DNA from: an uncultured SAR86 cluster bacterium
Lineage (GTDB): Bacteria > Pseudomonadota > Gammaproteobacteria > Magnimaribacterales > D2472
NCBI GenBank assembly: GCA_902626385.1
Contig: CACOEZ010000002.1
Location: forward strand, 62,001 to 126,000
Reading direction: 5' to 3'
DNA length: 64,000 nt
Shown here: piece by piece, positions 42,288 through 50,344 of the stretch
Layout: every line of letters starts with the position of its first letter
How positions within the stretch are numbered: the first letter of the stretch is position 1
Position numbers and translations under genes: made by a program
The notes under the pieces: model-generated
What the model saw: only the letters and a program-made list of their open reading frames with translations
Databases searched by the model: none
Told to the model about the DNA's origin: nothing

Positions 42288-43340
42288 ATGATGAATGTTC
42301 TTGTAACAGCAATGGGCGGCGGTGGACATGGAGAGCAGATATTGAAAGCGCTAATGCTGGCAAAAAAAGATCGTTATAGGATTATTGGGGCTGATGCAAA
42401 CCCAGACTGTCCTCAATTTAGCTTGGTTGATGAAAGCGTAGTATTACCCTTTGCTAATTCACCAAACTATATGGAATGCTTATTTGATCTAATTGATCGA
42501 TATAAAATTAAAGCTCTATTTCATGGCTGTGAACCAGAATTGGAGCTATTTTCGAAGCATCGTGATGAGATAGAGAAACGTGGCGTCTTCCTACCAATCA
42601 ATCCAACTGCAGTTATTGAAATGTGTATGGACAAAGAAAAAACAAATAGAAGACTAAGCGAATTAAATTTTAGTTCACCGAGATTTACCATAATTAATTC
42701 TAAGAATGACTTGACTGCTATTGATTGGTTTCCTGTAGTTGTGAAGCCATCAGTTGGTGGCGGCGGATCTGCAAATGTCTACATTGCTCAAGATCGTCAG
42801 GAACTCGAAGGTCTTGCCGAGTATTTAAACCTAGGCAAAAACAAAATAAAATTTTTAATCCAAGAATATGTTGGGACTCCAGATCAAGAATATACGGTTG
42901 GTGTATTGCATGATATGAACGGTGATTATATTAATTCAATTGCAGTAAAAAGAGCATTGACCGGTCAGCTTAATATCCGTGTTTCTGTTCCCAATCGAAC
43001 TTCTAGAGAAGAACTTGGACCTAAGCTGGTAATTAGTTCTGGAGTGAGTCAAGGTCAAATAGGGCGTTTCCCTGAAGTGACAAATCAATGTCAGGAAATT
43101 GCAAAAGCAATAGGTGCACGTGGAGCTATAAATATTCAATGTCGTCTTGTTGATGGGGTGGTAAAAGTATTTGAGATTAATCCGCGTTTTTCTGGTACTA
43201 CCTCTTTACGAGCAATGGTTGGCTACAATGAACCAGATATATTAATTCAAAAACACCTCTTCAATGCTGTCATAGAAAAGGACTTCAAATATGAAGAAGT
43301 TAATATTCTTCGAAGCCTAATTGAAACAAAAGTTACATGA
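42288..43340 (+). CDS. ATP-grasp ligase (CarB/PylC-like)
   Basis: 'PVVVKPSVGGGGSANVYIAQD', 'FLIQEYVGTPDQEYTVGVL', 'VFEINPRFSGTTSLRAMVGYNEPDILI'. Confidence 0.85.
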   Translation: MMNVLVTAMGGGGHGEQILKALMLAKKDRYRIIGADANPDCPQFSLVDESVVLPFANSPNYMECLFDLIDRYKIKALFHGCEPELELFSKHRDEIEKRGVFLPINPTAVIEMCMDKEKTNRRLSELNFSSPRFTIINSKNDLTAIDWFPVVVKPSVGGGGSANVYIAQDRQELEGLAEYLNLGKNKIKFLIQEYVGTPDQEYTVGVLHDMNGDYINSIAVKRALTGQLNIRVSVPNRTSREELGPKLVISSGVSQGQIGRFPEVTNQCQEIAKAIGARGAINIQCRLVDGVVKVFEINPRFSGTTSLRAMVGYNEPDILIQKHLFNAVIEKDFKYEEVNILRSLIETKVT

Positions 43341-43349
43341 GTATTTAAG

Positions 43350-44234
43350 ATGATCTTAGTCACAGGCTCTGATGGAATTGTTGGCAGGGGGATCTGCAAA
43401 AAACTGCAGGAATTATCCATTCCATTTATGCCTTTAACACATCGTCCAAAGGAATACACATCAAATAAGGCTTTGGTTATTGATTTAGCAAACGATATAG
43501 ATTCACTAACCCCTTATCGACATGAGATTTCGGGAATTGTTCACCTTGCCGCAGCTGTTCCTCATAGCATTAGTTATCCAGACAATGATATATCAGCTGA
43601 TATGACTAGACGTATAGATCAGAATATACATGCTTTTCAGAAACAATCTGGAGCATCTTTAATCTACATGTCAACTTGTGGGTTGTACAATAGATTAACT
43701 TCTAATACAAAGTATGAAGATGATCATGATTCGATATCTGTATCATCTCCTTACTTCTCTGCTAAGGCTGATGGTGAATCACTTTTCCTTTCGCAGGGAA
43801 CTTCAACAATACTCCGTCTTGCTGCACCAGTAGGTGTAGGGTTGAAGCCGCAGCTCGTTTTGAGCCGATTTATATCTACAGCTAGAGAAAATGGCGTGAT
43901 CAATATTTGGGGTAGTGGAAGTCGAGAACAGGATTTTATTGACACGGTAGATGTTGCAGATCTAATTGTGAGAGTATTAAAAAAACCTAAGAGAACCATA
44001 ATAAATGTTGCAACCGGTATGCCTGTCACAATGATGAAGTTAGCTAAAAAAGTCGTCGAGGTTGTTGAAAAAGGTTCAATTAAAATATCGCCAAAAATTG
44101 ATCCAAGTGATGGCGAAACAGCACGTTATTCCATAAGTCGTGCCAAAGATTACTATGCTTGGAAACCGCAATGCACATTAGAAGATTCAATATATAAATT
44201 AATTCCAGAGAATTTTGAGGAAAATCAATCATGA
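43350..44234 (+). CDS. NAD-dependent epimerase/dehydratase
   Basis: 'MILVTGSDGIVGRGICKKLQ', 'GIVHLAAAVPH', 'YFSAKADGESLFLSQGTSTILRLAAPVG'. Confidence 0.82.
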   Translation: MILVTGSDGIVGRGICKKLQELSIPFMPLTHRPKEYTSNKALVIDLANDIDSLTPYRHEISGIVHLAAAVPHSISYPDNDISADMTRRIDQNIHAFQKQSGASLIYMSTCGLYNRLTSNTKYEDDHDSISVSSPYFSAKADGESLFLSQGTSTILRLAAPVGVGLKPQLVLSRFISTARENGVINIWGSGSREQDFIDTVDVADLIVRVLKKPKRTIINVATGMPVTMMKLAKKVVEVVEKGSIKISPKIDPSDGETARYSISRAKDYYAWKPQCTLEDSIYKLIPENFEENQS

Positions 44235-45349
44235 GCAACATATCACTAACAATACCTGATATGCCTTTCTGTTTAGGTGCAATGAATACACCAGAAAATC
44301 CTTCAGGAATTCCAAATGTTTACCCATTTCATTTAGAAATTAATTCCTCACTTGGGCGGCTGGAGCAAACTATTGATGCATCTCTAGAGGAGTTACTCAA
44401 ACAAGCTTATGAAGTTGGCAATGAAATGGGAACACCTTCAGATAATACAGAGCTTGGATTACCCTATGTTGATGATTTTATAAGCTTCATTGATCAATCA
44501 GTTTCTTGCCGAGGAAAATTACTTGAAATTGGGGCTGGTACTGGGTTTATGAGTAAACGGCTTTCTCAGGATGGCTGGCAGGTTACAAGTATAGAGCCTG
44601 GAGTTGGGTATGAGCATTATTGGAAGTCCTATGATGTGGAAGTTATTAATGATTTCTTTCCCACGAGTTTGGTTAAGGGCCAATTCGATGCAATCATATT
44701 TTATACTGTTCTAGAACATCTTAAGGATACCAAAACTTTTTTATCTAGCGTGAAAAAACAATTAAAACCAGATGGAAAAATTTTCTTGGCGGTTCCTGAT
44801 TGTACTTTAGAGATATCGCAGCGCGACCCCAGTATTCTTCTACATGAACATTTTCATTACTTTACCAAGGCTTCGCTTGCCAATACGTTGTTTGAAGCAG
44901 GCTTGACAGCATCTATTAAGCCTAGTCAATTTGGTCGTTCACTATTTGCGGTAGGCACAATTGCGGCTGATACACAATTACCATCAGTAAATACATCCAT
45001 CTTGTCAGAGCTAGAGACTTATATTAATGAAATTCCAAAAGCACGAACAATTTTGCAAGATAACTTAACAAATTGGCTTAAAAATGGCGATGTTGGTTTG
45101 TTTTGCCCGAGCCGCCTATTGAACTTTTTTCAAGCTGATACTGACTTCTTTTTCTATGATGATGCTGAGGGACTTGAGGGACAATATTATCCACCGTTTA
45201 CATCAGTTATTGGCAATCGTGAAAAATTATTCAATGATGAACCAAAAACACTTCTAATTGGTTCTAGAACTTTTGGAGAAAAACTTAAATCAGAGCTCCT
45301 ATCAGCTGGTCTAAAATCTAACATAATTTTAATGAGTGACTTGATTTGA
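44231..45349 (+). CDS. Class I SAM-dependent methyltransferase
   Basis: 'LLEIGAGTGFMSKRLSQDGWQVTSIEPG', 'FYTVLEHLKDTKTFLSSVKKQLKPDGKIFLAVPD'. Confidence 0.82.
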   Translation: MSNISLTIPDMPFCLGAMNTPENPSGIPNVYPFHLEINSSLGRLEQTIDASLEELLKQAYEVGNEMGTPSDNTELGLPYVDDFISFIDQSVSCRGKLLEIGAGTGFMSKRLSQDGWQVTSIEPGVGYEHYWKSYDVEVINDFFPTSLVKGQFDAIIFYTVLEHLKDTKTFLSSVKKQLKPDGKIFLAVPDCTLEISQRDPSILLHEHFHYFTKASLANTLFEAGLTASIKPSQFGRSLFAVGTIAADTQLPSVNTSILSELETYINEIPKARTILQDNLTNWLKNGDVGLFCPSRLLNFFQADTDFFFYDDAEGLEGQYYPPFTSVIGNREKLFNDEPKTLLIGSRTFGEKLKSELLSAGLKSNIILMSDLI

Positions 45350-46089
45350 ATAAAAAAAACAATTCATATCGTTTAAATGAACAAGCCTGGATTAAGATTT
45401 CTGATCTTGATCCGGATTCTCTAATACATAATGCAGTTGCTCTAACATTTGATATTGATTGGGTTTGTGACGCGATACTAAAAGAATGTATTGATCTTAT
45501 CGAGAAAGTAGATGTTGCTGCTACCTGGTTTGTTACACATGACACTCCAGCACTAGAAAGATTGAGGGCAAATAAAAAATTTGAACTAGGTATTCATCCA
45601 AATTTCAATCCGTTGCTTGATGGTAATGGTGGCTCCGCTGAATATATTATTGATCAAATGTTGGAGCTTGTTCCAGAAGCAGTATCAATCAGATCGCACT
45701 CATTAGTTCAGAGCTCACGATTACATGAGCTTTTTTATAAAAAAGGCTTGATTTATGATTGTAATGATTTTATTTCTAAGCGATCTGAAATCATATTGCA
45801 ACCATGGCGCTTATGGAACGGAATGGTAAAGGTTCCGCATTTTTGGGAAGATGATGCTGAATGTATCTATAAAACCAGAACATCAATGCATGATCTTTTA
45901 GCTCATGAAGGTATTAAGGTGTTTGACTTTCACCCAATTCATGTATTTCTAAACACTGAAGATCTTAGTCGATATGATACAACTAGAGAGTTTCACTCAA
46001 TCCCTGAAGAGCTGCTAAAATATCGATTTAAAGGCGAAGGAACTCGAACGATGTTGCTAAATCTTCTATCGGAATTTAAAAATGCATAA
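45346..46089 (+). CDS. Polysaccharide deacetylase-like protein (WbmS-like)
   Basis: 'AVALTFDIDWVCDAILKECIDLIEKVDVAATWFVTHDTP', 'FELGIHPNFNPLLDG', 'SIRSHSLVQSSRLHEL'. Confidence 0.65.
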   Translation: MNKKNNSYRLNEQAWIKISDLDPDSLIHNAVALTFDIDWVCDAILKECIDLIEKVDVAATWFVTHDTPALERLRANKKFELGIHPNFNPLLDGNGGSAEYIIDQMLELVPEAVSIRSHSLVQSSRLHELFYKKGLIYDCNDFISKRSEIILQPWRLWNGMVKVPHFWEDDAECIYKTRTSMHDLLAHEGIKVFDFHPIHVFLNTEDLSRYDTTREFHSIPEELLKYRFKGEGTRTMLLNLLSEFKNA

Positions 46090-47131
46090 CCATCGACTGC
46101 TAAAAGATCTCATTGTAAATTTTGATATTAACCTTGATGGACTCAATGTTTATACTGAGGCAGCATCAGGTCATTATGCTTATGGTCCTGTGCTTGCTGC
46201 ATTTGCAGGCGCAAAGCATGTAACTGCACAAGTAAGTGATAGCAGATTTGGATTAGCAAAAGATATTATTGAACAAACTTACAAGATCGCTGAAGCCTAT
46301 AAAGTTGCTGACAGAATTAAATGTGTTGATGCACGTAGTCATTTAGATCTTGCAAAAGCAGACATAGTCACTAATAGCGGTCATGTAAGACCAATTGACA
46401 GAGATTTAATAGATACATTACGACCAACAGCAGTTATTCCTCTTATGTGGGAAACCTGGGAGTTGAGAGAGTCAGATTTTGATTTGAATCGATGTCGAGA
46501 ACGAGAAATATTAGTTCTTGGCACCAACGAGCGGACTCCGCCATGTGATATGCGTGGTTTTATAGGAATGACTGGATTAAAATTACTGTTAGACCTCGGA
46601 TACGACGGCGGTTCTATTTTGGTACTTGGGAATTCTCCTATTCCTGGCGCCACCCTTGTAGAGGCCTTTGGCCGACTTGAATTAGATGTTACATGGGTCT
46701 CAGATGACACAAATGCAAACTTGCGATATGAAGATCTGTCAGAATATTTTTATAATAATGGTAATAAATATTCTCATATTATTATTGCTGAGCATCAAAA
46801 TGAATCTATACTTTTAGGTTCAGAAGGATTTATAAAATTTGAAGAAATTAAGATGATTAATCCTAACATTCAAATTGGAGTAATGTGTGGAAATATAGAT
46901 GTAAATGATCTTCTTGCATCAGGACTGTCATTCCTTCCAAAAGAAATTGCACCTCATGGATTTGTGAGTTTTCAACCATCTGAGTTGGGTCCGCGTCCAG
47001 TCCTCACTTTATTTGCAGCTGGATTAAAAGTTGGAGAGCGAATGTCTAGGGCCAGGCTTAGAGGTCAAACATTAGAACAAGCTGCAAGTACAGCTATTGA
47101 AGAAAGTCCAGCAATGCATTTTACGGAGTGA
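46082..47131 (+). CDS. Protein of unknown function, Rossmann-like segments, within polysaccharide cassette
   Basis: 349 aa; 'YTEAASGHYAYGPVLAAFAGAKHVTAQVSDSRFG', 'GTNERTPPCDMRGFIGMTGLKLLLDLGYDGGSILVLGNSPIPGATLVEAFGRLELDVTWVSDD'; overlaps neighbours on both sides. Confidence 0.6.
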   Translation: MHNHRLLKDLIVNFDINLDGLNVYTEAASGHYAYGPVLAAFAGAKHVTAQVSDSRFGLAKDIIEQTYKIAEAYKVADRIKCVDARSHLDLAKADIVTNSGHVRPIDRDLIDTLRPTAVIPLMWETWELRESDFDLNRCREREILVLGTNERTPPCDMRGFIGMTGLKLLLDLGYDGGSILVLGNSPIPGATLVEAFGRLELDVTWVSDDTNANLRYEDLSEYFYNNGNKYSHIIIAEHQNESILLGSEGFIKFEEIKMINPNIQIGVMCGNIDVNDLLASGLSFLPKEIAPHGFVSFQPSELGPRPVLTLFAAGLKVGERMSRARLRGQTLEQAASTAIEESPAMHFTE

Positions 47132-47709
47132 GAAACATGGATGAAGATATAAAAAACCTACATGATCAATTGATACGTCTTCATAAGCAACTTCGTAGCG
47201 AATCCAAATCAAAATTTAATAGAATTAATCCTTTTTCCGAAGATTTGTTTAGCTGGAAAGAGAGAGGAGAATATTGGGGAGAAGAAGGAAATAATGTAAC
47301 TATTTACAATACAACAACAGTTGTAGGTGATGTCACAATTGGAGCGAATACCTGGGTAGGCCCTTACTGCGCTTTGGACGGCAGTGCCTCTCTAATTATT
47401 GGTGAAAATTGCTCTATAAGTTCAGGTGTTCAAATAGTAACTCATGATACTGTTATGTGGGCACTCAGTGGCGGAGACTTAAAGCGAGAGGTTTTGCCAA
47501 TTAAGATTGGTAATTGTTGTTTTATAGGCTCACATGCCGTAGTTTCTAAAGGTGTTACTATAGGTGATCATTGTCTAATTGGTGCAGGCGCTGTTGTCAC
47601 CAAAAATGTCCCATCATTTTCGATTGCTGCGGGTGTTCCTGCAAAAATCATTGGCCAAGTTGTTCTTGGGGATGACGGCAAGATAGATTTAGAATATTTT
47701 GATAAATAA
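47128..47709 (+). CDS. Hexapeptide-repeat acyltransferase
   Basis: 'TTTVVGDVTIGANTWVGPYCALDGSASLIIGENCSISSGVQIVTHD...FIGSHAVVSKGVTIGDHCLIGAGAVVTKNVPSFSIAAGVPAKIIG'. Confidence 0.88.
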   Translation: MRNMDEDIKNLHDQLIRLHKQLRSESKSKFNRINPFSEDLFSWKERGEYWGEEGNNVTIYNTTTVVGDVTIGANTWVGPYCALDGSASLIIGENCSISSGVQIVTHDTVMWALSGGDLKREVLPIKIGNCCFIGSHAVVSKGVTIGDHCLIGAGAVVTKNVPSFSIAAGVPAKIIGQVVLGDDGKIDLEYFDK

Positions 47710-47736
47710 AATAAACCATAATAGGAAGGTTATAAA

Positions 47737-48900
47737 ATGAATGTTATGAAAGAAAAGATTATTTGTGAACGCTGCGTTTACGATAACGTTAATATAAGCA
47801 AAATTTCTTTTGATGAGGATGGTATTTGTAATTATTGTCGCCAAATTGAAGATATGCAGGCTAAATATAAAACAGGAACAGAAGAGGGCGAGAAGATATT
47901 CAGTGAAATTGTTGATAGGATCAAGCAGGATGGCAAGGGTAAGCCTTATGATTGCGTGATGGGTGTAAGCGGTGGAACAGATTCTTCATATTTGGCATAT
48001 CTAGCTGTTGAGAAGTATGGACTTCGTCCCTTAGCTGTTCATCTTGATAATACATTCAACAATGCAATTGCAACTGAAAATATTCATAAGGTTCTTGGAG
48101 CACTAGACATTGATCTTGTCACACATGTTGTTGCAACAAAAGAAGCAGAGGATATATACAGATCTTTCTTTAAGGCAAGTGTCATAGATTTTGATGTCTT
48201 TGCAGACATCGGTGTGCCTCAATTATTATACAAGACAGCAGCAAAGTATGGCCTTAAGTATCAACTTGAAGGACATTCATATATTGCAGAAGGCATATCA
48301 CCTCTTGGAACAATGTATGCAGATGGAAGGTATTTGGCTTCAGTCCATGGTATGTTTGGGAGTGTTCCGATAAAAACCTTTCCAAATATGTCACTATCTG
48401 ACTTTATCAAATGGACAGCTTTATATAGGATTGAGAAAATCCGACCATTATGGTATCTAAAATATTCAAAAGAAGATGCTCGAGAGTTCCTCCAAAAGAG
48501 ATTCAATTGGGTATATTATGACGGCCATCACTTGGAAAATAGAACAGGTGCTTTTCATCACAGTGTTTTAGGTCCACAAAAATTTGGCGTTGACTCCAGG
48601 GCTAATTCACTTTCTGCGTCTGTTCGATCTGGCAAAACAACTCGCCAATCCGCTCTTGGTGAATTAGAGCAACCCCCAGTTATTGAAGAAGATTTGGTAG
48701 ATTATATGAAAAAACGTATGGGTTTTTCTGATGAAGAATATGACGCAATAATGTCAGCGCCCATTAAAACTTGGCAGGACTATCCTACCAATAAAAAGCG
48801 ATTTGAGCGCCTACGTCCGTTTTTCTTTTTTTTACTTAAGCTTAATCTCATTCCTGAAAGCTTTTATATAAAATATTGCTTTCCTTTTGAAACAGATTAA
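47737..48900 (+). CDS. N-acetyl sugar amidotransferase (WbpG/PseA-like)
   Basis: 'ICERCVYDNVNISKISFDEDGICNYCRQIED' Cys motifs, PP-loop 'YDCVMGVSGGTDSSYLAYLAVEKYGLRPLAVHLDNTFNN'; followed by hisH/hisF homologs. Confidence 0.9.
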   Translation: MNVMKEKIICERCVYDNVNISKISFDEDGICNYCRQIEDMQAKYKTGTEEGEKIFSEIVDRIKQDGKGKPYDCVMGVSGGTDSSYLAYLAVEKYGLRPLAVHLDNTFNNAIATENIHKVLGALDIDLVTHVVATKEAEDIYRSFFKASVIDFDVFADIGVPQLLYKTAAKYGLKYQLEGHSYIAEGISPLGTMYADGRYLASVHGMFGSVPIKTFPNMSLSDFIKWTALYRIEKIRPLWYLKYSKEDAREFLQKRFNWVYYDGHHLENRTGAFHHSVLGPQKFGVDSRANSLSASVRSGKTTRQSALGELEQPPVIEEDLVDYMKKRMGFSDEEYDAIMSAPIKTWQDYPTNKKRFERLRPFFFFLLKLNLIPESFYIKYCFPFETD

Positions 48901-48912
48901 GGCTTATAAAAT

Positions 48913-48942
48913 TTGACATTTATCTATCCAGATGACTTAAAT
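48913..48942 (+). promoter_or_regulatory. Candidate internal promoter: TTGACA -18 bp- TTAAAT
   Basis: Consensus -35 at 48913-48918 in the intergenic region before the HisH-like gene; -10 matches 4/6. Confidence 0.3.
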
Positions 48943-48959
48943 AAAACTATTGAGATGAA

Positions 48960-49574
48960 ATGATTACCATCATAAATTATGGCATGGGCAACCTTGGATC
49001 TTTGGTTAATATGTTTAAGCGAATTGGTGTTAAAGCAACCATAGAGTCAGATCCAGATGTTATAAAAAAAGCAAAGAAGTTAATACTGCCCGGTGTAGGA
49101 GCTTTTGATACAGCTATGTCTACTATAAATAATGCTCCTGGTTTGCGTGAGGTACTCGATCAAAAAGTACTTGTTGAAAATACGCCTATACTAGGAATAT
49201 GCTTGGGAATGCAACTATTAACTCGATCAAGTGAGGAGGGATCACTTCCTGGTTTGGGCTGGATACATGGTGAAACAATACGGTTTCCAAAATCCGATAA
49301 TTTGAAAGTACCACATATGGGCTGGAATGTTGCATTACCAAACTCGCCAAGCATACTCACTAAAGAGCTTGTAGATGAGCCACGTTACTACTTTGTTCAC
49401 TCATATAGGGTTCACGTTGATGATCCAGAACATTCCCTGATGAGGACTCACTATGGTATTGATTTTGATTCAGCAATTGGTCGAGATAATATTTTTGGTG
49501 TTCAGTTTCATCCAGAGAAAAGTCATCGTTTTGGAATGCAAATTCTGAAAAATTTTGCTGAGCATAATATATGA
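48960..49574 (+). CDS. HisH2-like glutamine amidotransferase (class I)
   Basis: 'MITIINYGMGNLGSLVNMFKRIG', 'ILGICLGMQLLTRSSEEG', 'IFGVQFHPEKSHRFG'. Confidence 0.9.
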   Translation: MITIINYGMGNLGSLVNMFKRIGVKATIESDPDVIKKAKKLILPGVGAFDTAMSTINNAPGLREVLDQKVLVENTPILGICLGMQLLTRSSEEGSLPGLGWIHGETIRFPKSDNLKVPHMGWNVALPNSPSILTKELVDEPRYYFVHSYRVHVDDPEHSLMRTHYGIDFDSAIGRDNIFGVQFHPEKSHRFGMQILKNFAEHNI

Positions 49575-50320
49575 TTCGAACCCGCATCATACCTGCTCTT
49601 CTATTATCAGATGACAGCTTGGTTAAAACAGTGCGTTTTAGGAACCCCACCTATGTTGGAGATCCTGCTAATACCGTTCGTATTTTTAACGAACTTGAGG
49701 TAGATGAATTATTGTTCTTAGATATTACTGCCGCGAAAGAGCGTCGTGGACCTAATTATGATGTACTTACTAATATTGCTAATGAATGTTTCATGCCTCT
49801 TGGTTATGGTGGCGGCATCTCTAGTTTAGATCAAGCTAAGAAAGTATTTGATATTGGATTTGAAAAGGTGGCTATAAACACTCAGTCAGCAGAGAATTCA
49901 GACCTAATAGGAGAAATAGCGCGCCATTTCGGCAGTCAAGCTGTTATAGCATCCATTGATGTGAAAAAAAATTTCTTTGGGAAGCAGACCGTAAGAACAT
50001 TAGGTGGTAGGAAAAATATCAGACGAGATCCTGTCACTTGGGCTAAAGAAGTTGAAGAAATGGGCGCTGGTGAGATCCTTTTAACATCAATAGATAATGA
50101 GGGAACCTGGCAAGGTTTCGATATTGACATGGTAAAGTTTGTCTCAGACGCAGTTTCCATACCTGTGATTGCTCATGGAGGCGCAGGAAAGGTTGAACAT
50201 ATAGTTTCCGTGGTCCAGCAAGCAAATGCATCAGCAGTAGCTCTCGGAAGTATGGTGGTATTTCAGAAAAAAGGAATGGGTGTATTAATTAGTTTTCCTG
50301 AAAATATTAATTGGAATTAA
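49571..50320 (+). CDS. HisF2-like cyclase subunit
   Basis: 'TRIIPALLLSDDSLVKTVRFRNPTYVGDPANTVRIFNELEVDELLFLDI', 'PVIAHGGAGKVEHI'. Confidence 0.9.
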   Translation: MIRTRIIPALLLSDDSLVKTVRFRNPTYVGDPANTVRIFNELEVDELLFLDITAAKERRGPNYDVLTNIANECFMPLGYGGGISSLDQAKKVFDIGFEKVAINTQSAENSDLIGEIARHFGSQAVIASIDVKKNFFGKQTVRTLGGRKNIRRDPVTWAKEVEEMGAGEILLTSIDNEGTWQGFDIDMVKFVSDAVSIPVIAHGGAGKVEHIVSVVQQANASAVALGSMVVFQKKGMGVLISFPENINWN

Positions 50321-50344
50321 ATAACATAAGGTAGATTTATTTAT

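Noticed and set aside
48960-50320. Histidine biosynthesis genes hisH/hisF
   Set aside because: Context (WbpG-like gene upstream, polysaccharide genes around, no other his genes) favours HisH2/HisF2 amidine-sugar enzymes.
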